This document shows positions 42,078-52,856 of a stretch of DNA of 64,000 nt, piece by piece. A program made the position numbers and the translations under genes. Source of the DNA: Rhizobium favelukesii. Its GTDB lineage: Bacteria; Pseudomonadota; Alphaproteobacteria; Rhizobiales; Rhizobiaceae. Each line of letters starts with the position of its first letter. Position 1 is the stretch's first letter. The stretch covers positions 1,553,001-1,617,000 of the forward strand of contig NZ_HG916852.1 in assembly GCF_000577275.2 (NCBI RefSeq), in the 5' to 3' direction. Under the pieces are notes generated by a model. That model worked only from the letters and a program-made list of their open reading frames with translations. It did no database searches and was not told where the DNA came from.

Positions 42078-42320
42078 GATGATGTCGTAAACGATCCCGT
42101 CGGCAAAGTACTCCTGCTCGGCGCTATCCCCGAGGCAGACGAATGGCAAGACGGCCAGGGCCGGCAAAGAGGACAGGGCGTCGTGACGTTGGCGCTCGAC
42201 ACGAAGCAGGCGGTAGCCGATCCGGGGCACGGTCGTGATCCACTCGCCATTGTCCGGTGTGGGACCCAGCGCCTTGCGGAGTGCTGCCATCTGGACAGTC
42301 AGATTGCTTTCTTCCAATCG
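42078..42320 (-). pseudogene. Winged-helix (OmpR/CadC-type) regulator with TolB-like domain, remnant
   Basis: The minus strand encodes RLEESNLTVQMAALRKALG..WITTVPRIGYRLL, the recognition-helix half of a winged-helix domain, then LAVLPFVCLGDSAEQEYFADGIVYDII, the start of the TolB/adenylate-cyclase-associated domain of a known rhizobial regulator family. The N-terminal half of the HTH and everything after YDII are lost or frameshifted, so it is truncated at both ends. Confidence 0.75.
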
Positions 42321-42426
42321 CGTATGCTGCGAATGTGCTGGACGTATTTTGCAACTGGATACAAAATTGCTAACGATTTCAACCGACCGCATGCAAACAT
42401 TTGATGCGAAGGACATATGAAACGAT

Positions 42427-42771
42427 ATGGCAAACTACCTGACCTTTGACATCAATGGCGTCGAACCGGAGTTCGGCGCCCCGGATGCCGACCGTGTGCT
42501 GGCAGGCGAACCGGAGTTCAAGACCTGGAATCTGGAGGAGGCCGATGGCGGCGTCTACTCCGGCATATGGGAAGCATCCCCCGGCAAGTGGCGCATCGTC
42601 TATGACGAGTGGGAATACTTCAGTGTGCTCTCCGGCTACTCCATCGTGACGGAGGATGGCGGCGATGCCGTGCATCTTCAGGCGGGCGATCGCATGATCC
42701 TCAGGCCAGGCTTCAAGGGAACCTGGGAAGTGGTTGAAACAACTCGCAAAGACTACGTCATCCGGCTCTGA
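42427..42771 (+). CDS. Cupin-domain protein (DUF861-like)
   Basis: 114 residues. A single small cupin barrel (GVYSGIWEASPGKWRIVYDEWEYFSVLSGYSIVTE and LQAGDRMILRPGFKGTWEVVE) of the (S)-ureidoglycine aminohydrolase-like group. The usual metal-binding histidines of the first cupin motif are replaced (WEYFSVLSG), so enzymatic activity is uncertain. AAACGATATGG precedes the ATG. Convergent with dctD. Confidence 0.85.
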   Translation: MANYLTFDINGVEPEFGAPDADRVLAGEPEFKTWNLEEADGGVYSGIWEASPGKWRIVYDEWEYFSVLSGYSIVTEDGGDAVHLQAGDRMILRPGFKGTWEVVETTRKDYVIRL

Positions 42772-42859
42772 TTTCAGCGCAGCAACAGGCTGAGGCAAGA
42801 TGCCCAAGGATGGTCAGTCGACGCGTTTCCGTCTTGTCCTTTCGAAAGGCTGGATACAC

Positions 42860-44224
42860 CTAACTCCTTTCGGAAGCCGACGCGAAATCGCTACGGACAA
42901 TGCCGTGGCGCTGGAGCTTGTCGTAGAACGTCTTCCTGGGGATGCCGAGGTCCGCGATGGTACGACGCACGTCGCCGTCGTTGGCGTTCAGAGCTTCGCG
43001 AATGATGTGAGCCTCATACCGTTCGAGCCGGTCAGGCAGGGACAGGGCTTCATCCGCCCCCGGTGCTGCTGCCGGAATACGGTCGGAGACGTGCCCGACA
43101 CCCAGCACAAACCGCTCGGCAAAATGGGACAGTTCACGCACGTTGCCCGGCCAGTCGTGTTCCCGCAGGTGAGTGTGGATCGATGAGGGGATCGTGGGCA
43201 CGTCCCGCTTGAAGCGCCTCGCGGCGCGCTCGGCGAAGTAGCCGAAAAGAAGTGGAATGTCGTCGCGGCGCTCCTTGAGCGTCGGAATGGAGATCGTCAC
43301 GACGTTAAGCCGGTAATAGAGATCCTCGCGAAAGTCGCCGCGCTGGCGGGGATCGCCGAGATCGATCTTGGACGCTGCGACAACGCGCAGGTCCACGGGT
43401 CGGACCTCGTTGGTGCCGAGCGGCGTAACCTCGCGCATCTCGAGCACACGCAGCATCTGCACCTGCGTTGCCGGCGGCATGCTCTCGATCTCGTCGAGAA
43501 AGAGCGTTCCGCCGCTCGCATGTTCAATACGGCCGATGCGTTTCTTCTGCGCGCCGGTGAAAGCGCCCGGCTCGTGTCCGAACAGCTCGCTTTCAACCAC
43601 GCTTTCCGGCAGCGCCCCGCAGTTGAGCGCGACGAAATTACCGGATGCGCGCCTGCTCCAGCGGTGGAGCAGGCTTGCCACCACCTCCTTGCCACTGCCG
43701 GTTTCTCCCATCAGGAGAACGTCGACATCGGTATCGGCAATCTGCCGCAAGGTGTGGCGCAGCCGTTCCATCGCCGGTGTCTGGCCGATCAGCGGCAGGT
43801 CGTCACGCGCCTGTTCGGTCGCTTTCCGCAAAGATCTGTTCTCCATGACCAGACGGCGCTTTTCAGCAGCGCGCCGAACGCTTTGGATAAGCCGGTCTGT
43901 CGCGAAGGGTTTCGTGATGAAGTCGTAGACGCCATCTTGCATGGCTTTCACCGCCATCGGAATGTCGCCGTGGCCGGTGACCAGGATGACCGGCAGGTCC
44001 TCGTCGTGCTGTCGCACGCGGTTGAAGAGTTGCAAGCCATCGATTTGCGGCATCCGGATATCGGAAACGAGAACGCCTGCGAAGTCCGGGTTCAATGCCG
44101 CCAGCGCTTCGCCAGCGTCGGAAAAGGCGGAAACGGAAAAGCCGGCGAGTTCAAGCGTCTGCTTGGTTGCCCGCAACAGGTCCCTGTCGTCATCGACGAG
44201 GAAGATCGGCGTTACATCGGTCAT
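42860..44224 (-). CDS. dctD: C4-dicarboxylate transport sigma54-dependent response regulator DctD
   Basis: 454 residues. Receiver domain with Asp55 (VLVSDIRMP), central AAA+ domain with Walker A GETGSGKE and the sigma54-contacting GAFTGA loop, and a C-terminal Fis-type helix-turn-helix ([20 protein letters not shown]). Phosphorylated by DctB, it activates dctA from the upstream dyads. Start overlaps the dctB stop (ATGA). Its neighbourhood with dctB and divergent dctA identifies it. Confidence 0.96.
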   Translation of the reverse strand: MTDVTPIFLVDDDRDLLRATKQTLELAGFSVSAFSDAGEALAALNPDFAGVLVSDIRMPQIDGLQLFNRVRQHDEDLPVILVTGHGDIPMAVKAMQDGVYDFITKPFATDRLIQSVRRAAEKRRLVMENRSLRKATEQARDDLPLIGQTPAMERLRHTLRQIADTDVDVLLMGETGSGKEVVASLLHRWSRRASGNFVALNCGALPESVVESELFGHEPGAFTGAQKKRIGRIEHASGGTLFLDEIESMPPATQVQMLRVLEMREVTPLGTNEVRPVDLRVVAASKIDLGDPRQRGDFREDLYYRLNVVTISIPTLKERRDDIPLLFGYFAERAARRFKRDVPTIPSSIHTHLREHDWPGNVRELSHFAERFVLGVGHVSDRIPAAAPGADEALSLPDRLERYEAHIIREALNANDGDVRRTIADLGIPRKTFYDKLQRHGIVRSDFASASERS

Positions 44225-46086
44225 TCCATGGCCTTCCGCAAATGCACCGTGAAGCAGGTCCCGTTTTCATCGCTCGTCACGTCGATGCGGCCGCCGTAGT
44301 CGGCCACGATGTCCTTGGAAATGACGAGGCCGAGACCCAGGCCTCGTTCCTTGGATGTGTTGAATGGCGTGAAAAGCGACTTCAGGATGGCAGATGAAAT
44401 GCCCGGGCCGTTGTCGGCAACGTCAATTGCAACCTCATCATGCGTCTCGGTCACAGAGACGTCGACCTTCGCGTCGGTGCGCCCATCAAGGGCTTCCAAG
44501 GCGTTCTGGAAGAGGTTGATCAGAATCTGCTCAAGCCGGATCCGGTTGCCGAGCACACATAACCCTGCGGGCGGCGGCCGAATATCGAGCGCTTCCAGCT
44601 GGCCGGCAAATCGGCTTTTCAGCAGGACGACAGCCCCATCAATGACGCTACGCAATTCCACGGGCTCCGGCGCCACTCGGCCCTTGCGCGCGAATGCCTT
44701 CAATTCTTCGGTAATCGCGCCGATCCTTTCGGTGAGGCCGGCGATCGCCTCGAGGTTTTCGTCGACCGGATTGGTTTGCTTGCGCTCCAGAAAGACGCGG
44801 GCATTGTCTGCGTAGGCACGTATGGTCGCGACCGGCTGATTGATCTCATGAGCAACGCCTGCGGCCACTTGGCCGAGGATTGCGAGCCGGTTTGCCTGCA
44901 CTAGCTCCTGCTGGACGATCTGCAACCTTGCTTCCGTTTCCCGATGGTCGGAGATCTCGGCTTGCAGACTGTCGCGTGCCCGGCTGAGATCGTCTGTTCG
45001 CTCAACCACCCGCCGCTCCAGTTCTTCGCGCATGGCCTGTTCTTCCGCGATCTTTGTCGCAGCCGCCTGGCGTCTCCACAGAATTAGCGCTGCGATGGCG
45101 AGAAGGGGCAGAAGGACGGCCAGGGACATCAGCCGAATTTCACGAACCGAGGCCGCGACCGGCGCGTCGGTGGGCACAAGGTATTCGAGATGCCATGGGG
45201 TGGTGGGGACTGGTGTCGCGAGGCGCAGATACTGACCCTCGCCACCACCGGGAAGAACGGCGAAAACAAGCGATGCTTCGGCGTCGATGGGCTGTGGGCG
45301 CATGATCGGCAATGTCGCCAGCGGCGCATCGCCGAACTGCAGGCTGTCGCGTATGGCAGCAAGGTCGGCCTCCGGCACAGGCCTGTTCATCATAAAGCGC
45401 CAGGAGGGAATGCTGGTGATCAGAACGACGCCGCGATCATCCGTGACATAAACCGGGCGATGCGTGTCGCGCCAGTCACTCTCAAGCCGGTCGAACTCAA
45501 GCTTCACGACGACCACACCAAGCGGCGCAGCAGCACTGCCCACACGTCGGGAAATGTAGAGGCCAGGGCGCTTGCTGACACTGCCCAGGGCAAAATGCTC
45601 GGCGGTTCCTTCTTCCATAGCCTTTCGGAAGTAGTCGCGGAAGGTGTAGTCGTTGCCGACGAAACTGATCGGTTCCCGCCAATTGCTCGAGGATACGGCG
45701 ATGCCATTGGGGCCGATGACGTAGAGCACAGCGGCCTGTGTTCCCGTGACGAGTCGCTCAAGCTTCCGGTTCAATATGTCGATCGCATCGTTGCCTTTGG
45801 AGGAGAGGCCATCGAGAACCTGTTGGTCCTCCGCAAGAAGCAGCGGTAGCGCGCGAGGTCTCTCCAGGACTGCGTTGAGGAGTGCGACCTTGAGGTTGGC
45901 GTCGGTTCGGCTTTGACCCTCAATCGCGTCAATGGCGGAGCGTCGCCCATAAACATCAGCACCAAACAGAGCGGCAAGGATGAGCGCGGCTGAAACGGAG
46001 GCAAACAGAATCCACACTCGCCGTGCCCGACGGCGGACACGGTCGAAAGAGCCCAAGCCTGACATCGATGACGACTGAAGCATCAT
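44221..46086 (-). CDS. dctB: C4-dicarboxylate sensor histidine kinase DctB
   Basis: 621 residues. Transmembrane helices at about 24-42 and 317-337 enclose a periplasmic double-PAS sensor domain for succinate, malate and fumarate. A coiled coil (about 340-400) leads to the H-box with His413 ([20 protein letters not shown]) and an HATPase domain ([14 protein letters not shown]). Cotranscribed with dctD. The start MMLQ lacks a strong ribosome-binding site; Met8 is an alternative. Confidence 0.95.
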   Translation of the reverse strand: MMLQSSSMSGLGSFDRVRRRARRVWILFASVSAALILAALFGADVYGRRSAIDAIEGQSRTDANLKVALLNAVLERPRALPLLLAEDQQVLDGLSSKGNDAIDILNRKLERLVTGTQAAVLYVIGPNGIAVSSSNWREPISFVGNDYTFRDYFRKAMEEGTAEHFALGSVSKRPGLYISRRVGSAAAPLGVVVVKLEFDRLESDWRDTHRPVYVTDDRGVVLITSIPSWRFMMNRPVPEADLAAIRDSLQFGDAPLATLPIMRPQPIDAEASLVFAVLPGGGEGQYLRLATPVPTTPWHLEYLVPTDAPVAASVREIRLMSLAVLLPLLAIAALILWRRQAAATKIAEEQAMREELERRVVERTDDLSRARDSLQAEISDHRETEARLQIVQQELVQANRLAILGQVAAGVAHEINQPVATIRAYADNARVFLERKQTNPVDENLEAIAGLTERIGAITEELKAFARKGRVAPEPVELRSVIDGAVVLLKSRFAGQLEALDIRPPPAGLCVLGNRIRLEQILINLFQNALEALDGRTDAKVDVSVTETHDEVAIDVADNGPGISSAILKSLFTPFNTSKERGLGLGLVISKDIVADYGGRIDVTSDENGTCFTVHLRKAME

Positions 46087-46092
46087 GCAATG

Positions 46093-46145
46093 TGTGCGTA
46101 ATTTCGCACTCAGGTCAAATCAATTTGTGCGAAAATACGCGCACG
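46093..46145 (+). promoter_or_regulatory. Two DctD-binding dyads upstream of dctA
   Basis: TGTGCG-N6-CGCACT (46093-46110) and TGTGCG-N6-CGCGCA (46126-46143) are tandem imperfect dyads like the mapped DctD sites of Rhizobium and Sinorhizobium dctA. They lie about 75-125 bases upstream of the -24/-12 element. Confidence 0.8.
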
Positions 46146-46217
46146 TCTTCGATCCTACGAACGGCCTCCGAGAAAAAATGATTATAAATCAATAATGTAA
46201 AGCCGCTGTCCATGAGT

Positions 46218-46233
46218 TGGCACGCATGTTGCA
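46218..46233 (+). promoter_or_regulatory. Sigma54 (-24/-12) promoter of dctA
   Basis: TGGCACGCATGTTGCA matches the RpoN consensus TGGCACG-N4-TTGCA exactly, and lies about 91 bases before the dctA ATG. Expected to be activated by DctD. Confidence 0.95.
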
Positions 46234-46323
46234 AAACCTCCGCAAACAGCCGTGTGGGCTGTTGACTTGGTAACGCAATCGCCCCGGGAGGCCACGTTGG
46301 TTTTGGGGCACATGGAGGACATC

Positions 46324-47658
46324 ATGGGTGCAGCACTTCCAGTCGCGCAGCCGCGCGGCAAGGTTCCCTTCTATCGGCTTCTCTACGTGCAGGTTCTTGC
46401 CGCCATCTGTGCTGGTATCCTGCTCGGCCATTTCTATCCCGACATAGGCACCGCTCTGAAGCCACTCGGCGATGCCTTCATCAAGCTCGTCAAGATGATC
46501 ATCGCCCCCGTCATCTTCTTGACGGTCGCGACCGGCATCGCCGGCATGTCCGATCTGCAGAAGGTTGGGCGCGTTGCTGGCAAGGCCATGCTTTACTTCC
46601 TCGTCTTTTCGACGCTGGCCCTGGCGGTCGGTCTGCTGGTCGCCAACGTCATACAGCCCGGCGCCGGCATGCATATCGATCCGGCAACGCTGGATGCCAA
46701 GGCCGTGGCAAGCTACGCGGCGAAGGCTCATGACACGACTGTCACGGGCTTCCTGATGAACATCATTCCGAACACGATCGTTGGTGCCTTTGCCGACGGC
46801 GACATTCTTCAGGTGCTGTTCTTCTCGGTCCTCTTCGGCATCGCGCTCGCCATGGTCGGCGATCGCAGCCGTCCGGTCGTCGATTTTCTGCAGGCCCTGA
46901 CGGCACCGGTCTTCAAGCTGGTCGCGGTCCTGATGAAGGCTGCTCCGATCGGCGCTTTTGGCGCCATGGCCTTCACGATCGGCAAATACGGCATCGGCTC
47001 AATTGCAAATCTGGCAATGCTGATCGGGACCTTCTACCTGACGTCGCTGCTCTTCGTCCTCGTCGTTCTCGGTGCTGTTGCCCGGTACAACGGATTCTCG
47101 ATCCTGGCTCTGATCCGCTACATCAAGGAGGAGTTGCTGCTGGTACTCGGCACGTCCTCTTCGGAAGCGGCCCTTCCCGGTCTCATGGCGAAGATGGAAC
47201 AGGCAGGCTGCAAGCGCTCGGTCGTCGGTCTCGTCATTCCGACGGGCTATTCCTTCAACCTCGACGGCACGAACATCTATATGACGCTCGCGGCCCTCTT
47301 CATCGCTCAGGCGACGGACACGCCGCTGACCCTGGCAGACCAGATCTTGCTTCTGCTGGTTGCGATGTTGAGCTCGAAGGGTGCTGCCGGCATCACCGGC
47401 GCCGGCTTCATCACGCTTGCCGCGACGCTCTCCGTGGTACCCTCGGTTCCCGTTGCCGGCATGGCGCTGATCCTCGGTATCGACCGCTTCATGTCGGAAT
47501 GCCGCGCGCTGACGAATTTTGTCGGCAACGCCGTTGCGACGGTCGTTGTCGCCCGCTGGGAAAATGAACTTGACCAGACGAAGTTTGCTGCTGCCATGGC
47601 CGGCAAGCTGCCGCCGGAACCGATAGACGGCGTGCCGGCTCTGCAGGCTGCGGAATAG
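46324..47658 (+). CDS. dctA: C4-dicarboxylate:cation symporter DctA
   Basis: 444 residues from the ATG at 46324 ([20 protein letters not shown]), with GGAGGACATC upstream; the longer frame from 46252 overlaps the leader. Inner-membrane symporter for succinate, malate and fumarate of the glutamate-transporter (DAACS) fold. The conserved [15 protein letters not shown] and [19 protein letters not shown] substrate-binding motifs are intact. Essential in rhizobia for symbiotic carbon supply. Driven by DctBD. Confidence 0.97.
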   Translation: MGAALPVAQPRGKVPFYRLLYVQVLAAICAGILLGHFYPDIGTALKPLGDAFIKLVKMIIAPVIFLTVATGIAGMSDLQKVGRVAGKAMLYFLVFSTLALAVGLLVANVIQPGAGMHIDPATLDAKAVASYAAKAHDTTVTGFLMNIIPNTIVGAFADGDILQVLFFSVLFGIALAMVGDRSRPVVDFLQALTAPVFKLVAVLMKAAPIGAFGAMAFTIGKYGIGSIANLAMLIGTFYLTSLLFVLVVLGAVARYNGFSILALIRYIKEELLLVLGTSSSEAALPGLMAKMEQAGCKRSVVGLVIPTGYSFNLDGTNIYMTLAALFIAQATDTPLTLADQILLLLVAMLSSKGAAGITGAGFITLAATLSVVPSVPVAGMALILGIDRFMSECRALTNFVGNAVATVVVARWENELDQTKFAAAMAGKLPPEPIDGVPALQAAE

Positions 47659-47696
47659 CGCGCATTGCCATAAGGCGCCAGAAAGCGACGATAAAG

Positions 47697-47728
47697 CCCG
47701 CGCTCTCTCCGGAGCGCGGGTTCTTTTA
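47697..47728 (+). terminator. Terminator after dctA
   Basis: CCCGCGCTC (47697-47705) pairs with GAGCGCGGG (47712-47720) across a six-base loop, followed by TTCTTTTA. Confidence 0.85.
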
Positions 47729-47736
47729 TCGGTGGC

Positions 47737-48981
47737 CTACCAGGCGAGATCCAGGCGATCCAGCCCGTGGAAGTGGTAGACGTCCTTCACCATCGGTGTA
47801 TGGGCGAGCCTGAGCCCTGGCAGCCGCTCGAAGAGAATTGGCAGGACGACGTTCAGTTCCAGTCTTGCCAGCGGCGCCCCGATGCAGAAATGGATGCCCG
47901 CGCCAAAGGAGAGGTTGGGAGCCTCGTTCCGGTCAGGCTTGAACGTTAGCGGATCGCTGTACTTCGCCGGGTCGAGATTGGCTGCGGCCAGAATGAGGCT
48001 CACCTTGTCGCCTCGTTTGAACGAAATACCGTCGATTTCGACAGGTTCCAGCGCCCAACGCTGGAAGATGTGAACCGGCGCGCAGATACGCAAGGACTCT
48101 TCCACCGTTCGTTCGGTCGTCGCCTCGTCCTTGAAGAGAGCGGCCGGATCGCGCCCGCTTTCCAAGATGATGCGGGCCGAGTTTCCGATCTGGTGGACCG
48201 TCGCCTCGTGACCGGCATTGAGTAGCACGATCGTCGTCGAGACAAGTTCGTCCTCGGACAGGTACTGGCCCTTGTGCTCCGTGTGGATCATGTGCGTCAG
48301 CAGGTCGTCCCGCGGATTGGCGCGGCGCTGCGCGATGGCCGTCTTCACATAATCCGAGAATTCCTTCGCGGCCCGTTCGGCGCCATCCTCGTCCTCGCGG
48401 GTGCGGCCGAAGAGATACATGCGGATATAGGCGTGCGACCACTTCAGGAGCTGCGGTCCCATTTCCTCCGGAATGCCGATCATGCGGGCGATCATCGTCA
48501 CCGGGATAACATCGGCAAATGCCGAAAGCAGCTCGACTTCGTTGTTTTTCTCGAAGCCGTCGATGAGCTTGTTGGCGAGCTCGGCAAGCTCCGGCTTCAT
48601 CCTCTCGACGTGGCGAGAGACAAAAGCGCGGTTGACGAGCGTTCGAAGACGGGTGTGCTCGGGTGGCTCCAGCTCAAGCAAGGAGTATCGTTCGGCGAGA
48701 TCGAAATTCGCCACGTGCTGATCCGGCTCAGGAAGGCCAAGCTCCTCGCGCGTGGCGATATGCAGGATCTGGCGGCCGAAGCGACGGTCGCGAAGCAGGC
48801 TGTTGACATGGTCGTAGCCGGTGAAAAACCATTGCTTCTGCTGCTCCCAGTAGAATGTGGGGCAGTGTACGTGCAAAGCGGCGTAAACGGCGTTCGGATC
48901 GCTGTAGAAAGCCGGATTGCTTGCGTCGAGGGAGACGTGACGCGTGGCGGGATCGATGGAAAGAAAAGGTGGGATCATCAT
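47737..48981 (-). CDS. Cytochrome P450
   Basis: 414 residues from the ATG at 48981 (48978 is a second candidate). I-helix motif LLNAGHEATVHQIGN, EESLR of the ExxR motif, and the heme-thiolate loop FGAGIHFCIGAPLARLE are all present, so the enzyme should be active. Class CYP1xx bacterial monooxygenase of unknown substrate. No ferredoxin or ferredoxin reductase gene is adjacent, so electrons must come from elsewhere. Separate transcript, convergent with dctA. Confidence 0.92.
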   Translation of the reverse strand: MMIPPFLSIDPATRHVSLDASNPAFYSDPNAVYAALHVHCPTFYWEQQKQWFFTGYDHVNSLLRDRRFGRQILHIATREELGLPEPDQHVANFDLAERYSLLELEPPEHTRLRTLVNRAFVSRHVERMKPELAELANKLIDGFEKNNEVELLSAFADVIPVTMIARMIGIPEEMGPQLLKWSHAYIRMYLFGRTREDEDGAERAAKEFSDYVKTAIAQRRANPRDDLLTHMIHTEHKGQYLSEDELVSTTIVLLNAGHEATVHQIGNSARIILESGRDPAALFKDEATTERTVEESLRICAPVHIFQRWALEPVEIDGISFKRGDKVSLILAAANLDPAKYSDPLTFKPDRNEAPNLSFGAGIHFCIGAPLARLELNVVLPILFERLPGLRLAHTPMVKDVYHFHGLDRLDLAW

Positions 48982-49030
48982 GCCTCGAGGCTTAGCGGAT
49001 TTGCCAAGCCTCGAAAAGATGGGTTCAACC

Positions 49031-50275
49031 TCAAGACAGTGAGCCGACGCGACGAAGCGCGTGAATCTGGTCGTCGAGCGTGGGGACGAGTTCGCCACTT
49101 GTTTGATCTGGTTCCGGAGGCGGCGGTGCCGCAGCTTCGGCTTCACCGAAGATGACGGTGCAGTTGCGGCCGGCGGCCTTGGCGGCATACAGCGCGCGAT
49201 CGGCCGCCGAAACCAGCTTGTCCCTGTTGGCCTCGATCGCAGAGGCAAGAGCGACGCCGGTGCTGACCGTTGCTGGAATGATCGCATCCCCGGTGCTCAC
49301 CGGGACCCGGCAGAATTCGGCGCGGATCAATTCTGCGAGCGCTTCCGCCTCGGTCTGGTCGGCCACCGTCGCGAAGGCAGCAAACTCCTCGCCGCCCATG
49401 CGGCCGAAGGCACCGGCAGGAACAAACTGTCGGGCCATGCGCGCGAAGACAGTCAGTACGATGTCGCCAGCCTGATGGCCGAACCGATCGTTGACGCGTT
49501 TGAAATGATCGAGGTCGAAGAGCAGCACGGCGACCTGGCGGTTGTTTTGGAATGCGCTCTCCTGAATGGCATCGAACCGGCCGAAAAGGCCTCGTCTGTT
49601 CAAGACACCCGTCAGTGAATCGGTCAGGCTGAGCATGCGAAGGTGCTTCTCCGATCGTTCCATGATGACAAGGCAGGTGAGGGCGCACGCCAAAGTCAGC
49701 AGAAAGCCTGTCGCCATAGCGGCGGCGCCCGCAAAATTGGCGGCTTCCGCCTCGGTGGGGCCAATGATCGCCATTGCCATCGCCGTGCCGAAGCACAAGA
49801 GACTCTGGATTACAAAAATAGCGCCCAGTTTGCTTCTCGAGCCCTCGTTGCGCGGGGCGGCCGTGCATACAGCCATTGCTAGCGCTGTCGCGCCGGTGGC
49901 TGAGGCCAGGTTGTAGAGAATGACGCGATTGGTGTAGTCGTCGTTGACCCACGGCAGGAAGACGCCTGCGAGCCATACGAGTGGGGGCAGCAGCGCCCAC
50001 CATTCGACCTTGCGACGGTCGAGCGCCAGATATCCGACAACCCACGCGCTCTGCCCACATAGCGCGATCGCGTTGCCGATTTCGATGGAGAGAATGTCGG
50101 GTATCTGCCCGCGCAGGGCCACCATTGCAAAACCCACGCCGCTAAGAAGAAAACCCATTCCCCAATAGAAATAGGTCTTGTTTCGGACATTGTGGCGCCA
50201 GGCCATGAACGCTACAAGCGCGAGCGTCATGGCTTCCGAGCACCAAATGGCTAATCCAGTCGTAATATTGAACAC
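49031..50275 (-). CDS. Membrane-anchored diguanylate cyclase (GGDEF)
   Basis: 414 residues from a GTG at 50275 with AAGGGGTATTGCC upstream; longer starts add an unconserved basic segment. About seven transmembrane helices (residues 5-210) precede a GGDEF domain with intact signature GGEEF in FGRMGGEEFAAFA. No RxxD inhibitory site is seen before it. Makes c-di-GMP from GTP. Not cotranscribed with the P450 gene, which starts 50 bases after its stop. Confidence 0.9.
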   Translation of the reverse strand: MFNITTGLAIWCSEAMTLALVAFMAWRHNVRNKTYFYWGMGFLLSGVGFAMVALRGQIPDILSIEIGNAIALCGQSAWVVGYLALDRRKVEWWALLPPLVWLAGVFLPWVNDDYTNRVILYNLASATGATALAMAVCTAAPRNEGSRSKLGAIFVIQSLLCFGTAMAMAIIGPTEAEAANFAGAAAMATGFLLTLACALTCLVIMERSEKHLRMLSLTDSLTGVLNRRGLFGRFDAIQESAFQNNRQVAVLLFDLDHFKRVNDRFGHQAGDIVLTVFARMARQFVPAGAFGRMGGEEFAAFATVADQTEAEALAELIRAEFCRVPVSTGDAIIPATVSTGVALASAIEANRDKLVSAADRALYAAKAAGRNCTVIFGEAEAAAPPPPEPDQTSGELVPTLDDQIHALRRVGSLS

Positions 50276-50655
50276 GGCAATACCCCTTGCATTGCGCGCA
50301 TTCTTTCGGAAGAAACTGGCAACTTCATTAATTGCGCTTGGCCCGTCGGTGCATTTTTGTGCGGACTTGTCGTTAGGCTTTCTGGTCTGTAAACGCCGCA
50401 CAGTCGTAAACGGATTCAGAATTCGTTCATCCTGACGCCGACAAAAGCTGTGCGACAGCGTGATCGCCGCTCGCTCTTTGAGGCGATTTGCAAGAATGAC
50501 TCCACATCGGGCGAAAAGTTGTTCGCATTGCACCGGCCCCTCTTAACGTTATCCATCAGCGCGTCTTGAAGAGGAGGGCAGGGAAGCTCTATGTAGGGAT
50601 AAGGCATTTTCTTTGATTCCCGGCCATAGCCGGCAGACGTTGACAAAGGACGCAC
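50276..50655. promoter_or_regulatory. Divergent region between the GGDEF gene and clpP
   Basis: 380 bases without a supported gene. Near 50622-50635 a short CCGGC-CATA-GCCGG hairpin precedes clpP, and AAAGGACGCAC is the clpP ribosome-binding site. A heat-shock-type promoter for clpP is expected, but no clean match was found. Confidence 0.35.
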
Positions 50656-51285
50656 ATGAGAAACCCAGTCGATACCGCTATGGCCCTCGTGCCGATGGTC
50701 GTGGAACAGACCAACCGCGGTGAACGCTCCTACGACATCTATTCGCGCCTGCTCAAGGAACGCATCATCTTCCTGACGGGTCCGGTCGAGGATCACATGG
50801 CGACGCTCGTTTGCGCCCAGCTCCTTTTCCTCGAGGCTGAAAACCCGAAAAAGGAAATCGCGCTCTACATCAATTCTCCGGGCGGTGTTGTAACAGCGGG
50901 CATGGCGATCTACGATACGATGCAGTTCATCAAGCCGGCGGTCTCGACGCTCTGCATCGGCCAGGCCGCCTCCATGGGCTCGCTGCTGCTGGCTGCCGGC
51001 CACAAGGACATGCGCTTTGCCACTCCGAACTCCCGCATCATGGTGCATCAGCCATCGGGCGGCTTCCAGGGCCAGGCATCGGATATCGAGCGTCACGCGC
51101 GCGATATTCTGAAGATGAAGCGCCGCCTCAACGAAGTTTACGTCAAGCACACCGGTCGAACCTACGAGGAAGTCGAAAAGACCCTTGATCGCGACCACTT
51201 CATGGATGCGGACGAGGCCCGGGCCTGGGGTGTGATCGACAAGGTCCTGACATCGCGTGTCGAGATGGAAGGTGATGCCGCCTAG
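50656..51285 (+). CDS. clpP: ATP-dependent Clp protease proteolytic subunit
   Basis: 209 residues. The catalytic triad is Ser106 (GQAASMGS), His131 (MVHQPSGG) and Asp180 (DRDHFMD), aligned with E. coli ClpP. It forms tetradecamers working with ClpX or ClpA. The N-terminal propeptide-like region ([20 protein letters not shown]) is of normal length. It precedes clpX, the standard arrangement. Confidence 0.98.
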   Translation: MRNPVDTAMALVPMVVEQTNRGERSYDIYSRLLKERIIFLTGPVEDHMATLVCAQLLFLEAENPKKEIALYINSPGGVVTAGMAIYDTMQFIKPAVSTLCIGQAASMGSLLLAAGHKDMRFATPNSRIMVHQPSGGFQGQASDIERHARDILKMKRRLNEVYVKHTGRTYEEVEKTLDRDHFMDADEARAWGVIDKVLTSRVEMEGDAA

Positions 51286-51384
51286 TGAGAAGTAGGGATG
51301 GTGTTGTATCCGCCACAGTTCTATCTCATTTGTGATCGAACAAGGGAAGAAACCCGGTGGCGGGTGCGGCAATCTCAAGTATTA

Positions 51385-51414
51385 ATGCTATGTTGAATTC
51401 TTATGACATAGCAT
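51385..51414 (+). other. Stem-loop in the clpP-clpX gap
   Basis: ATGCTATGT (51385-51393) pairs with ACATAGCAT (51406-51414), nine perfect bases across a 12-base loop, in the 293-base clpP-clpX gap. There is no U-run. It may be an RNA stability element or an operator-like dyad; a separate clpX promoter is likely in this gap. Confidence 0.45.
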
Positions 51415-51578
51415 CGGCAGTCGAAGGGGAATTCGTTGCCGCCGGAGCCAGGACAGCATAGTTTGGACCGGTTCGTACCCCTTAACGGCCTTGGCCGGCT
51501 GGGGCTCCAAGCATGGAGCAGGCCAATGAGTGGACCGTTATTTCACCTTGAAATGCGGCGTGCTGGAAGGAAAGTGAT

Positions 51579-52856
51579 ATGAGCAAAGTCAGCGGCAGCA
51601 ACGGCGGCGACTCTAAGAACACCCTGTACTGCTCCTTCTGCGGAAAGAGCCAGCACGAAGTCCGGAAGCTTATTGCCGGACCGACCGTTTTCATCTGCGA
51701 TGAATGCGTCGAATTGTGCATGGACATCATCCGCGAGGAGAACAAGTCCTCGATGGTCAAGTCCCGTGACGGTGTCCCGACGCCTCAGGACATCATCAAG
51801 GTACTCGACGAATATGTCATCGGTCAGCGCCAGGCGAAGAAGATCCTGTCGGTTGCCGTTCACAACCATTACAAGCGCCTCGCGCATGCCACGAAGAATA
51901 GCGAAGTCGAACTGTCGAAGTCGAACATCATGCTGGTCGGCCCGACCGGCTGCGGCAAGACCTATCTTGCCCAGACGCTCGCCCGTATCATCGACGTTCC
52001 CTTCACGATGGCCGACGCGACGACGCTGACCGAAGCCGGCTATGTCGGCGAGGACGTCGAGAACATTATCCTGAAGCTGCTGCAGGCTGCAGACTACAAT
52101 GTCGAGCGGGCCCAGCGCGGCATCGTCTACATCGACGAAGTTGACAAGATTTCCCGCAAGTCCGACAACCCGTCGATCACCCGCGACGTTTCGGGTGAGG
52201 GCGTTCAGCAGGCGCTTCTGAAGATCATGGAAGGCACGGTTGCCTCGGTGCCCCCGCAGGGCGGCCGCAAGCATCCGCAGCAGGAATTCCTGCAAGTCGA
52301 CACGACGAACATCCTGTTCATCTGCGGCGGCGCCTTTGCCGGCCTCGACAAGATCATTTCTGCCCGCGGCGAGAAGACCTCGATCGGCTTCGGTGCAACG
52401 GTGAAGGCTCCAGACGACCGCCGTGTCGGCGAAGTCCTGCGTGAACTAGAGCCGGAAGATCTGGTCAAGTTCGGTCTCATCCCTGAGTTCATCGGCCGTC
52501 TGCCGGTCTTGGCGACGCTTGAGGATCTCGACGAGGATGCGCTGATCCAGATCCTTTCCGAGCCGAAGAATGCGCTGATCAAGCAGTACCAGCGCCTGTT
52601 CGAGATGGAAGACGTGGAACTGACCTTCCACGAGGATGCTCTTCGCGAGATCGCCCGCAAGGCGATCGTGCGCAAAACCGGCGCTCGCGGCCTTCGCTCG
52701 ATCATGGAGAAGATCCTGCTTGATACGATGTTCGAACTGCCGGCGCTGGAAGGCGTACGTGAAGTCGTCATCTCCGAGGAAGTGGCACGCGGCTCTGCCC
52801 GTCCGCTTTACATCTACGCCGATCGACAGGACGAGAAGGCCAACGCTTCGGCGTGA
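51579..52856 (+). CDS. clpX: ATP-dependent Clp protease ATP-binding subunit ClpX
   Basis: 425 residues. N-terminal C4 zinc finger with cysteines 18, 21, 40 and 43, then the AAA+ domain with Walker A GPTGCGKT (121-128) and Walker [11 protein letters not shown]. The IGF-type loop that docks ClpP (residues around [11 protein letters not shown]) is present. Unfoldase of ClpXP. GAAGGAAAGTGAT gives a strong ribosome-binding site. Confidence 0.98.
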   Translation: MSKVSGSNGGDSKNTLYCSFCGKSQHEVRKLIAGPTVFICDECVELCMDIIREENKSSMVKSRDGVPTPQDIIKVLDEYVIGQRQAKKILSVAVHNHYKRLAHATKNSEVELSKSNIMLVGPTGCGKTYLAQTLARIIDVPFTMADATTLTEAGYVGEDVENIILKLLQAADYNVERAQRGIVYIDEVDKISRKSDNPSITRDVSGEGVQQALLKIMEGTVASVPPQGGRKHPQQEFLQVDTTNILFICGGAFAGLDKIISARGEKTSIGFGATVKAPDDRRVGEVLRELEPEDLVKFGLIPEFIGRLPVLATLEDLDEDALIQILSEPKNALIKQYQRLFEMEDVELTFHEDALREIARKAIVRKTGARGLRSIMEKILLDTMFELPALEGVREVVISEEVARGSARPLYIYADRQDEKANASA

